Origin: Whalleya microplaca
Lineage: Eukaryota; Ascomycota; Sordariomycetes; Xylariales; Xylariaceae
DNA length: 64,000 nucleotides
Assembly (NCBI GenBank): GCA_022497155.1
Contig: MU385728.1
Coordinates: 310,001 to 374,000, forward strand
Reading direction: 5' to 3'
Part shown: positions 54,896 to 64,000 of the stretch, in pieces
Layout: each line of letters opens with the position of its first letter
How positions within the stretch are numbered: the stretch's first letter is position 1
Position numbers and translations under genes: made by a program
The notes under the pieces: generated by a model
Told to the model about the DNA's origin: nothing
Seen by the model: only the letters and a program-made list of their open reading frames with translations
The model's database searches: none

Positions 54896-56401
54896 TGTAA
54901 GATAGTTCTAGCGGCAGTCTTGTTGATGATACATTTTGGTCTTTGTTTGCAGCAAAAAGATACCTTCCAGATGTCGCGTCATAGGGTCCATGGAAGCGTT
55001 CTTGAAGCTTGGACTACATGTGTACCTACATATGTATTGTTGATTGGATGATGACGTCTTGAATACCGGAGCTTTAGCTCCACAAGCCGTTGAAGTGGCA
55101 GGAGTGGTTAAGTAAATCCCCGATATTCACCCGGAATACTTAGATAAGCAGATTAGATTACAAGCGATAACAAACCTTGAAGTCTTGTGAAACTGTGAAA
55201 TTCTTCGCATTTATCTAGGATAACAATTCACGATTGTCAATGTTTTGCTTACTCTTTTATGGTAACTTCGTTTGTTGTATAGATCTGTTCTGCTCCATCC
55301 AAGAATCTCCAATCAGTTCTTGATGCTCTGTTGAATACCACTCACTTGCTGTTGGTGAAACAAACGCGACGTTGGAGCACTAATACGGAGTAGAGCATGA
55401 AGACACCACTCTGTGATCACATATGTACGATGAGGTGCATTTTGTCCAGATCTAGTTTCAGATTAGGAGGTGAGTCAGCTCCATCGATCATCCACCATTC
55501 GCTGGGACCACACGGCAATAGCTTTATCAATATATCGACATTCGGGACATACACTCGGCGGTCTAGTCGGCCCGCACGAATGGATCTGGTTGTACTTCAC
55601 ATACGCTAGTTGCATGCTTAGAGGCAGTGCGACTGTGCTATGGATGCGTTGTTATATACGTACGTAGGCTCTAGAACCTGAACTGCTAGTAGTCAGGTGT
55701 ATCATCCATCCGTGTTCCGAGAGTGTGGTTCCTTGGCAGCCTAGAATGACTCTTCACCGTTTATGCTGCATGTGAAAATGAGTGTTGCACAGCTGCGGCT
55801 GAAATCACTGCTCGAATACCTAACGACACGTAACCCTGCATTTCGGTTACCGCAGAAAGACATCATACACTGTCTTCAAGTGGGCAAAACTGGGATGTGT
55901 CTTGCACTACAGTCGTATAAGTCTTCCCGCCAATATCATAACTCGGGGAAAGCAGACAGCTATAGGTATCCTCGGACTCAGACCCGCTTTGTCCTCAGAT
56001 TATCTTGCTGCCTATCATCAAAGATACAGCTAACCGATTCTGGACCACAACAATCAATATTCAACTGCGCATCCCAACGTCGAAGATATTTCACTATCTT
56101 ACTAAGCACTTTGGGAGACTAGACCCGGAAACCCGGCAGGCTAGATGCCTTCCGTCAGGAAAGGGGGTTATTGGAAGCGGCTCTGGGGAGAAGACAGACG
56201 ACTCACACAGAATTACTGTAATAGGTTTAAAAGAAGATATACTAGTGTGATATGCTAATTATTTTGGAATCAAAGGAGACTTCTGCTCCCAAGCAACATC
56301 TGCAAGGTACCGGGCCACTGCCAGACTGCACCACGAAGTGCGGGCTAGTCATCGTCGTCTTGTACGAAGTACAAATCCAACTAGGATAATCCCTATTACA
56401 T
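54896..56401. other. intergenic, no gene seen
   Basis: Holds the upstream region of the BPI-like gene and the downstream side of the mevalonate kinase gene. Short frames at 55397-56250 have no codon structure and no recognisable product. Confidence 0.5.
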
Positions 56402-57766
56402 CTAAGATCGTGTCCAGAACTTCCATCCTTCTCCATTTTTACGTGCACTCACTCCAACCAGTTGTTCAATCCCATGAACATCAACAGCGTTCTCAAATTT
56501 TTCCTGGTTAATCTCTTCAACCTCTCCATGGGTGCCGTTTCGGAATACGGCGGGCCATAGCACCCCCACACCGTCGGCACCTAGGACGGTCTCATATTTC
56601 TGAAATTCTTCCGTAGCAAAGTTTCGCTCCAGCTCTCTATAAGTGTCGTCTTGGACATTTAGTCGAAAAAACGTGATAGCACACCCTCCCCCTCCAGCAC
56701 CGGTGAGTTTTGTCCAGCCGATGCCCGCATAATCCACGAGCTCGCGGATGCGCTCGAGCCGGGGATGGGAGACCCCCAACGAGACCAGATAGCCGTGGTT
56801 TATACGGATCAGATCCCCCCAGCGTTCGAGGTTATCAGAGATACCACTGCCATCAAAGTCAGGGGATGAGATGAGCTCCAATGCAGAAGTTGTGACTTGA
56901 CCAATCCCATTCAAGATATATTCCGTTATGGAAGGCAACTTATCCTTCAACGCCCTAACCTGCTCGACCTGCGTAGCTGTCGAGCGTGGCGTTTGTGTGT
57001 CAACTAGAAGGAGTCGGAACTTTGGGAACGTGGTGATAGGAGTGATGGTCGATGGCCCGGAGTCGTTTCTTTGGAAAACCACGGCCTTCCCACCCGCGGA
57101 GACTGCATTGTCCACTCCACTGGGGTCACCGTGTATGCACAACTCGCCCACGAATGCCCAGCGACTAATACACTCGATCTGAATCTCCGCTTCCTTTGCA
57201 GACTGATCAGGATGAGGTCCTGCGAGAGTGTGTGTCTGGAGCAGTAGCGCTGCACTTAAGCAGACGCAAACACTGGCACTGCTACCCAGACCAGCGCCAA
57301 TTGGAATAGTAGATCTAAGAGTGTAGACGAATCCAGGAGTGTCCGGGAAGCCTAAGGATAGGAAGAGGTAGAGGAATGCGGTCGCTGACCGCACATGAAT
57401 TTTTCGCTGCTTTTCTGGAAGGTCCTTTGATACAGCCTCTGCATGTGGTGTGATGGCGCTGAGTAGTTCAGGGTCAAGGGAGTCCACGACAGAGTGATGG
57501 GACCTTTTCTTTGAAGGTTGGTGGAATACATCCCACGGTAGACTGTCGATTTTCCATGTATAAGCCAGACCAACGTCTCTAAAATTCAGCTTAAAAGTGC
57601 GTTGAGACTTCGAGAGGGTAGTGACGAGAAGATAGGACCTGAGTGAAATAGCTGCAGCAATGGCCGGCTTGCCGTACACGGCAGCATGCTCCCCGAAGAC
57701 TATGACTTTCCCGGGCGCGGACACCATGAAGGTGGGCGCCATTGGCGATGAAGCTTTCCTCTCCAT
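56402..57766 (-). CDS. erg12: mevalonate kinase
   Basis: The protein has 454 residues in one exon, starting at ATG 57764-57766; a second ATG at codon 9 (MAPTF) is an equally possible start. It phosphorylates mevalonate with ATP in sterol and isoprenoid synthesis, in the cytosol. APGKVIVFGEHAAVYGKPA is the N-terminal GHMP-kinase motif, with the substrate-binding His in GEHA. TIPIGAGLGSSASVCVCL is the ATP-binding loop. GDPSGVDNAV contains the catalytic Asp. LTGAGGGGCAI is the third GHMP motif. Family feedback inhibition by farnesyl and geranyl diphosphate is known for eukaryotic enzymes. The ATG is about 540 bases from the divergent RTA1-like gene. Confidence 0.95.
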   Translation of the reverse strand: MERKASSPMAPTFMVSAPGKVIVFGEHAAVYGKPAIAAAISLRSYLLVTTLSKSQRTFKLNFRDVGLAYTWKIDSLPWDVFHQPSKKRSHHSVVDSLDPELLSAITPHAEAVSKDLPEKQRKIHVRSATAFLYLFLSLGFPDTPGFVYTLRSTIPIGAGLGSSASVCVCLSAALLLQTHTLAGPHPDQSAKEAEIQIECISRWAFVGELCIHGDPSGVDNAVSAGGKAVVFQRNDSGPSTITPITTFPKFRLLLVDTQTPRSTATQVEQVRALKDKLPSITEYILNGIGQVTTSALELISSPDFDGSGISDNLERWGDLIRINHGYLVSLGVSHPRLERIRELVDYAGIGWTKLTGAGGGGCAITFFRLNVQDDTYRELERNFATEEFQKYETVLGADGVGVLWPAVFRNGTHGEVEEINQEKFENAVDVHGIEQLVGVSARKNGEGWKFWTRS

Positions 57767-58310
57767 GGCCCTAGATTGCGGAACCCATTGGCGGAGGACT
57801 TGCTAGTTGGGCTAGCAAAAAAAGTCAGCGTTGGATCTAAAGTTATTACCGCTTATTGCCTAGTTTACGAGATCGGGATCGCTTATCCAACCCCTGACCC
57901 TTGTTCCCACGCGTCTCGCTTTCGCATCCGCAAGGCTGTGGCCGAGTCAGGAAAACTTTCAGGGTTATCCCTTGTCCTCTCGCTTTCGCACCCACAAGGC
58001 TGTGTACGAGTCAAACGCTGATGGAGGTACAAGCTCACAGCTGCAGTCTAATTGCGCCGCAGATATATGGCTTGCTCTAGTTTAGTCCTATGGTCGTTCG
58101 TTTCTATATGTAGGTATATATCTCACCTCATCGCCTTGTTGGGGATGGGGGTGTACTACCAATATAAAAATCTCTTCCCACGAAGACAACATTACTAGTT
58201 CAGCCTATTCGTTGGCTTTCTTCAGGCTTCAGCGAAGCATTGCTAGTTTTATTCATTCACTTTGGCCCAAGTACTCAGACTATCGTTAACAAGCAGACTT
58301 TGAAACCACG
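57767..58310. promoter_or_regulatory. divergent promoter, mevalonate kinase and RTA1-like genes
   Basis: This 544-base region serves two divergent lipid-related genes. A TATA box (TATAAAAA, 58163-58170) lies about 140 bases before the RTA1-like ATG. An imperfect direct repeat of about 37 bases (57914 and 57978) is listed separately. Confidence 0.5.
57914..58014 (+). repeat. direct repeat pair between mevalonate kinase and RTA1-like genes
   Basis: Two copies of about 37 bases begin at 57914 and 57978, 64 bases apart. Both share TCTCGCTTTCGCA, then CAAGGCTGTG, then CGAGTCA, with about six substitutions. The copies sit in the promoter region, so paired regulator sites are possible. Simple duplication is the alternative. 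Confidence 0.7.
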
Positions 58311-59449
58311 ATGAGCACTCAAGATGGATCTGGGAGCGCAACGTCCCAAGTCTCCAGGATAGATTGCAACGCCGACATTTGCCCCTACGACCAATCTTAC
58401 TACCTGTACCGCATCGACATCGTACCCAATGCCGTCTTCGTGGGGATGTTCTCGCTGTCCCTTCTTGGTTTCCTAGCTACCTTCCTCATCACGAGGCGCG
58501 CCGGAACGTTCACCATTGCGATGGCCCTCGGCCTCATCTGCGAGATACTGGGCTACGCAGGACGCATCATGAGCTGGCAGAACCAATGGGCGGAGATCGG
58601 CTTCCTGATGCAGATCTGCTGCCTTACCATCGCACCGGCGTTCCTCGCCGCGGGTATCTACCTCTGCATCCGTAAGATCGTGACTGCGTTCGGGCCGGAG
58701 AACTCGCGGATCCCACCGGAGTACTACACTCGTATTGTACGTATCATGACGAACACCACCCCAAGTCCCCCCTTAAAGTATCTAGTCTAAATCATCATAA
58801 TCTCATCGCTAACACTCCCCCGCAGTTCATCCCCTGCGACATCATCTCACTGATCCTGCAAGCAGCGGGCGGCGGCCTCGCCTCCGTAGCCTCGCACCAG
58901 AAGAAGTCGGCAGATCTAGGCGACAACATCATGATCGCGGGCCTGGCATTCCAAGTCTTCACACTGCTGGTGTTCATGGCGCTGTGCGCGGACTTCGGCA
59001 TCAACACGCTGCGCCGGCGGCGGGCGCTGGGCGACGCAGCGGCGCTGGACCAGGACCCGGCGCTGGTGGCGGTGCGGCGGTCTCGCATGTTCCGCGGCTT
59101 CCTGGGCGCGCTGGCGCTGAGCACGGTGTGCATCTTCTGGCGCAGCGCGTTCCGCGTCGCGGAGCTGAGCGGCGGGTGGACGGGCGAGCTGATGGGCCGC
59201 CAGGACCTGTTCGTCGGCTTCGAGGGCGTCATGATCACCGTCGCCGTCTGGGTCCTGAATCTCTTCCACCCGGCCCTATGCTTCGGCGTCGTCATGGAGG
59301 GCCGGTTTAGCCGTGGGCGGAACGGGACGACCGCCGAGTATGAGGTCAAGGGGGTTAGTGTCGGGAGCGATTTGGAGAGCGGTGATAACAGCCAGACGCA
59401 GTTTCAGAAATTCTCGGCGCCGAGCTTCACGGAGGCCGGGCGTAAGTAG
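58311..59449 (+). CDS. RTA1-like seven-helix membrane protein
   Basis: There are two exons: 58311-58736 and 58826-59449, joined between codons by an 89-base intron (GTACGT/CCCGCAG). The protein has 349 residues. About seven membrane helices are visible, from VFVGMFSLSLLGFLATFLI to VMITVAVWVLNLFHPALCFG. The family markers are EILGYAGRI, the FLAAGIYLCIRKIV block, and FIPCDIISLILQAAGGG. Yeast members (Rta1, Rsb1, Rtm1) give tolerance to 7-aminocholesterol, long-chain bases or molasses toxicity; they are described as lipid-translocating exporters. Divergent placement next to mevalonate kinase would fit sterol/lipid control, which is inference. The second exon is very GC-rich. The C-terminal 60 residues are cytosolic and Ser-rich. 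Confidence 0.92.
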
Positions 59450-60943
59450 GAGCTGGAACGAGGGTGCTGTTCCGTGTGCGGCTTGATTCGCATGTACATC
59501 TACACTACACCATGCTTTTTGGGATAAGGGGGGGGGGGGAGGAAACGGCCGGGCTTTGACCGAGGCGTAATGGGCATACATAGACGAAAGGACTACCTAG
59601 ACTAGAGCTAGACGAGCCGATGAATTGGGATAGGGGCATTAGAGCATAGCTTTCTGTTTTTTAGATACGATAGTCACGAAGACACATAGTTCCCTAGCAT
59701 ACCCAGTAATAATCTCCATCACTATTTTATACTAAATTTGAGGCCCTCATGGTTGCTATTTGCTTGCTATTGAAAATATTCCCACGAGAATTTCTCCCCT
59801 TACTACACTCCTACTAACATAGTGTTTGGTATGGGTGATACAGCGACTCAATCAACAGGATAATGTGTAGATATCGTCAAGGCCGAACTGAAATGATCTG
59901 CTCCAGAGTCGCACGAATTCTGTTCCCTATGTATAATTGAGAAGGCACTATGATACCTAAGAAGCAAGTACTCTATCCCTCGCTATTTGCCCTTCAAGTA
60001 GCTGTAGCACGCTTACCATACGTTGGGTTTAGGTCGCACTAGGTCAACTCGCCCACTACTACTGAAAGTATTCTTTGCTGAGCTGAAGCTGGTTTTATTA
60101 CTAGGCGCTTTTGTGAGCATTCGGTTATTATTGATTTTGCTATTTCGGTTAGAATAATAGGTGCTACAGCAGTATCTGACTGGCAGTATGTTGGACGAGG
60201 ACGCGGCAGCGTGATCTAATTTCGCTCTCTACTCTGGCATCCCATATAGAATTTACATTCCCGTATATCTCCTACTTATATTGAGATACTACAAGACTAC
60301 ACGAGTATCACAGCATCACTATCCAGGGATAAAAAACTTCGTGGACAATACCATATACATTAGCTGAACTAAAGCGTCTATCTCTAGCTAGCGTGGGTTT
60401 CGACGACTCCTTAGAACGTCTTGACGAGATTTACTGCCGTCCTCCTATGTGAGGGTTTGAGCCGGGCAGGTGAAGCAGCAGCATTGTACTATGCCTCGCT
60501 CATCAGACAGCCGACTTGTCGTCATGATGCTGTGAACGACCTGCTCTGCTCTTCTCGGCCATAGCTTCGTCTCTTCTGCTTTCCCTATTCTGTAGTCATC
60601 TATATGACTATTCTCGTGCTAGCGTCTGTTCTGTCGGTGTTTGCTATGAAGCAGAACCTTATGGGTCCAGCGATAACATCTCAGATAAACGCGACAAGGG
60701 AGTATCGTACATTCTCCCAGGGGTGTCAAATCCGCAAAGAACTTTCTTCAAGATATTCGTTGCGGACAGTCACGTCCGAAGGAGATAGAGCCTAGTGACC
60801 AGGTCGGCATTACCAATGCGACTCGACTGTAGGGTCTGCTAGATATTAGGCGATATGATGCAGTTGGAGAAATGACGGGGAAAACGGGCTAAGTCTACAA
60901 GGTTTGCTTCCGATATGATATCGTCAGCTATTGCGTAAGTAAA
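59450..60943. other. intergenic between convergent genes
   Basis: A G run (about 59528-59541) lies soon after the RTA1-like stop codon. The rest is AT-rich without coding signal. A short frame at 60604-60795 has no recognisable product. Confidence 0.5.
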
Positions 60944-63900
60944 CTACGAACCAGCGTCGAGATACAACACTTTGGATTTGTCATCGAGAAATTCTTGTCT
61001 GTGCTTGACGATGGCTTTGGTGATGCGATCGAAGTCCTTGACTTTGTTGGCTTTGAGCTCATTGAGCACCTTCTTTAGGCCCTCGATGAACTTAGTTTTT
61101 GTTTCTCCGGTGAACATATCCGAGGAGCCGAGTTGAGTAATAATTTCGGCATCTATAGCAAATTGCCATGGAGTTAGTTATCCAAGGGGGGGTTATTCTG
61201 CAGGAAAGGGCCGACAAGTTGTCTAGTAAACATCTCCTCTCACTCACCCGGAAGCACCATAGTTTCGAAGTGCTGGAATTCGCAAGCATCGCCTTCGGGG
61301 CACTGCTGGCCAGCTAACGCATGTGGGCAGACTGGTCGCATTGGATCGATTTTGAAACTATAAGTCATCGACTTGAGGCCACCAGCAACGTCGTCAAAAT
61401 ATTTAGGATGAAATCTGTATGCACGAAAATATCCGAGAGGGCTGTGATAAGTCAAAAGATCGTCCAATGGAAGGCTTTCTTCCCGTCCATCCTGTAAAGA
61501 AGTCAGTAAGGGGTGCTCATGAGATGAGCGACTTTGTACTTCTCCACTCGGGTTTTCCAGTGCAGGCCGAACCACCTCCTCTACGGATGGAGTAGCGTGC
61601 GTCTCAATTCGTTCTTGTTCGACAGACTGCTCACCGGCGGGCGAGATACTTCTATAGTGAGAAGAACGAGACGTCGAGACTCCATTTTCAGGTCCTGAAA
61701 TACGAATATCATCAACATCAGAGACGGGCACTGGATGCGGCTCATAAGCATCGCCATCACTTGGAGATGATTCTCCAGTGGATGTTTGCATGGATGTGTC
61801 CTGTTCTGTCGAGTCTGGCTCTTCGGTATGTATACTCGGAAGGCTTGGAGGCGCGTTATGTGCGGCTTCGATACCACCAGTAGGTAGTTCCACGGGCACG
61901 GTCTCGGCATTCGAACCACCCAGCAAATTCTTATTAGCTGGGTGCAGATCCTCTAATGATTGAATGCTAGCAGCTGGGTCCTCATTGGGTGCATAATGTT
62001 GAGAGCAAGATGAATCCAAGCTGGGTTGGTCTTCAATGGAGGCTACCTTCGGGCTCTCTCCAGGTGTATCTTCGTCTCCATTTGTCATAGGTACGTCAGA
62101 GTCTTGATCTGAAACTATTTGCGGCTCACCCGAAGGCTGTAGCCCAACCACAAGCTTCAATGTTGTAGTATCGTCCGCTGTAAGTGTACGATTGTTAATA
62201 GATGACAGAAATGCGATGTGTAACCATGGCATTCGAGGTAAACTTACCAGAGTTAATAGGCGGCGACTGTCCATTCGTTTCAGTAGATGGTGCCTCCGGG
62301 GAGCCAGCTAACTGCTGAATTTCTGCACTGAGTCTTCCTCGCTCCTCCAAAATCGCTTGGATCTCGAGTTCAAGCTGGGCCGCTTGCGCAAGAGCCTGTT
62401 TCAATATGTCTTGCTTTTCCTTAAGAGAAGCCTCGACAGTTGGTAGTTCGTGGCTCGCAATCCTATTGCGTCGCTCGACGTTGACTTTCTCATTTTCCCT
62501 TCGCGCCTCGGAAACCTTTAGAAGCCTAGTAGGCTCTACTGCGGGAGGAGTCTGGACCTGCGGTGGTGAAATGACATCAGGCTGCTTGGTAGCTTTCTTA
62601 GCCTCCGCTTCAGCGATTTTTTGCTTTGCTTCTTGAATCCGCTTTTGTAGTAAGCTAAGCTTGGCTCCAGATACTGGTGGTGTTTGTGCAGTGCTGGACG
62701 CAGGGCTCGAGCGTTGTTTCCAGCTGGTGGGATCAGATAGCGGAGGGAATGAACCTAAAGGAGTTTGCCGAGTAGGTGGCTTGGCCAATTCGGATGACGA
62801 CACAGGCTCATCGGTCGGAGAACCAATTTCCATTTCTACATCTTCGTCATCACTAACATCAATGATCAATGTTTCTTGGGTGCGAGACCGCTTGAGTGTT
62901 CCCTCGGGATTGTAATTGTCAAAATCTGAGGCAACTGGCCGCTTGAGATGACGATTTGGAGTTTGAGCCGACTGAGAAGAAGGCAGAGACAGTCCTGGGA
63001 TACTTCCTTCTGCAGAGGTGTTCTGATCCGTGACCCCAGGGCGCAAATTTGTTTGGAGTGTAGGTAACGTGACAGTGGCTGGACGAGTAGACAGTTCCTC
63101 ACGGGGCTCTATTGGAAGGGTGGCCGTGTCAGTAGTAGGCTCAACCGAGGAAGTCTTCGGTCTAGCTCCATTTTGACTAATTCGTTTCTTCTCAGCCTCT
63201 GCTCTTTCTTGTGCTTTCTTTAATGCTGCAAGCTTTTGGTAAAGAATTGCGTTATTCTCAGCTCGAGTCTTGCTCTTAGCAGGAGACCCAATCGCAGAGA
63301 TCGACGTATTTACGGTTGCAGGTTTGGATTGAGACGGATCGGCCGGCACAGTTGGCTGAGCTGGTGCTGAGGGCTGGACAGGTGCCGCAGGTTGAACAAC
63401 AGCTGTGGTCTTTTCTGTTGTCTTTTCTGATGTCTTTTGTGCCTTCGCAGCCAGTTTTCGGGCAATCTTGTCCTTCCGTTCTTCAGCAGCTGATTTAGCT
63501 GAAGACTTGGTTTCATTCTTGGCATCGTTTTTGGGGGCAGTCTCATTTGGAGAAGGTTGCGCGGGCTTGGATAAAGCCGGGGGCTGATCTTTCGTCCCCT
63601 TCGAATCAGGCGCAGTTGTAGGAGCAGCGGTTGACACTGGCGGAATCTGCGAGTCGCTCGAGGCCTTTTGAGGTCCGATAGGTTTCGGTCTCGAGGCGTC
63701 CAGTCCCAATTCTGAAAAGAGCGCCTTGATCAACTTCTCGTCAAAGCCTTCGTCTATATAATCCTGATATCGGACCTTCAATGGCCATAAACCTAAGATA
63801 GCCTCCTGTGCTTTCTTCTTCGCTTCTGATACAGAACGGTAGGGTAGGTGGACGGTAGGATCTTTCAGAACAGAAGTAACAACGGCTGGATCACCTATAC

Positions 63901-64000
63901 CGGTTCCTTGATAAGATTTACCATTCTGCAGTGAAGTATCGGTTACAAGTTGCTGTGTAGATGAGGTATCTGTCTCTAAGATCGAGCGCGACGGGTTCGG
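60944..64000 (-). CDS. C3H1-type zinc-finger protein, 5' end outside window (Red1-like)
   Basis: Partial. The visible exons are 64000 (open)-62248, 62177-61248 and 61152-60944, with introns of 70 and 95 bases; phases close. At least 963 residues are visible. The N-terminal part is disordered, with KALFSELGLDASRP preceded by the conserved-looking AILGLWPLKVRYQDYIDEGF. Coiled coils lie at RIQEAKQKIAEAEAKK and KEKQDILKQALAQAAQLELEIQAILEERG. The last third has the zinc finger CPHALAGQQCPEGDACEFQH (C-x8-C-x5-C-x3-H), then a helical end DAEIITQLGSSDMFTGETK. This finger type is found in fission yeast Red1, which links RNA to the nuclear exosome (MTREC). Red1 identity is a proposal from architecture. 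Confidence 0.85.

Noticed and set aside
55397..56250. Several 60-120-codon plus-strand frames
   Set aside because: No codon structure, splice logic or known motif; background in an intergenic stretch.

Overview
The window reads as nuclear DNA of a filamentous ascomycete, probably a Sordariomycete-type mould. Protein genes carry short introns of about 50-70 bases with GTNNGT donors, CTAAC-like branch sites and YAG acceptors. Housekeeping proteins (SOD1, transaldolase, mevalonate kinase, a Rho1 exchange factor, Tudor-SN, Pet191) look like those of moulds. Long AT-rich intergenic stretches hold gene relics. Species and chromosome cannot be read from the sequence. No rRNA, convincing tRNA, CRISPR array or autonomous transposon was found.

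Left end (1-9.2 kb) is the accessory part. It holds a broken SNF2-family helicase, a TPR-CHAT protease-like protein, a divergent metacaspase and a 308-residue protein of unknown function next to the metacaspase. Two copies of one 148-bp MITE-like element lie here, each with 10-bp target duplications. One splits the dead helicase. The other sits on the 3' end of the metacaspase and supplies its stop codon. The two caspase-clan proteases plus the small protein are the best candidate for an uncharacterised system, possibly a regulated cell-death module; this is inference.

Middle (10-39 kb) is mostly housekeeping: a Rom2-type RhoGEF (reverse strand, 3 exons), a 190-residue orphan ORF, Cu/Zn SOD (5 exons), Tudor-SN (one exon), a frame-broken orphan gene, transaldolase (6 exons), a membrane-anchored metallophosphatase with a Gly-Lys/Lys-rich tail, Pet191 (2 exons) and a steryl-ester-hydrolase-like lipase (6 exons).

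Right part (40-52 kb) is AT-rich and holds secondary-type enzymes: a flavin monooxygenase (5 exons), a secreted M64 metallopeptidase (7 exons), a GMC oxidoreductase (5 exons), a kinase relic and an intronless DAO-type FAD oxidoreductase. From 52.6 kb housekeeping content returns: a BPI-like/DUF lipid-binding-type protein, mevalonate kinase, an RTA1-like seven-helix membrane protein, and a C3H1 zinc-finger protein whose 5' end lies outside the window.

Exon structures were worked out by hand from reading frames and splice signals, and frames were checked to close exactly across every intron. Family names come from recognised motifs, not from database searches.
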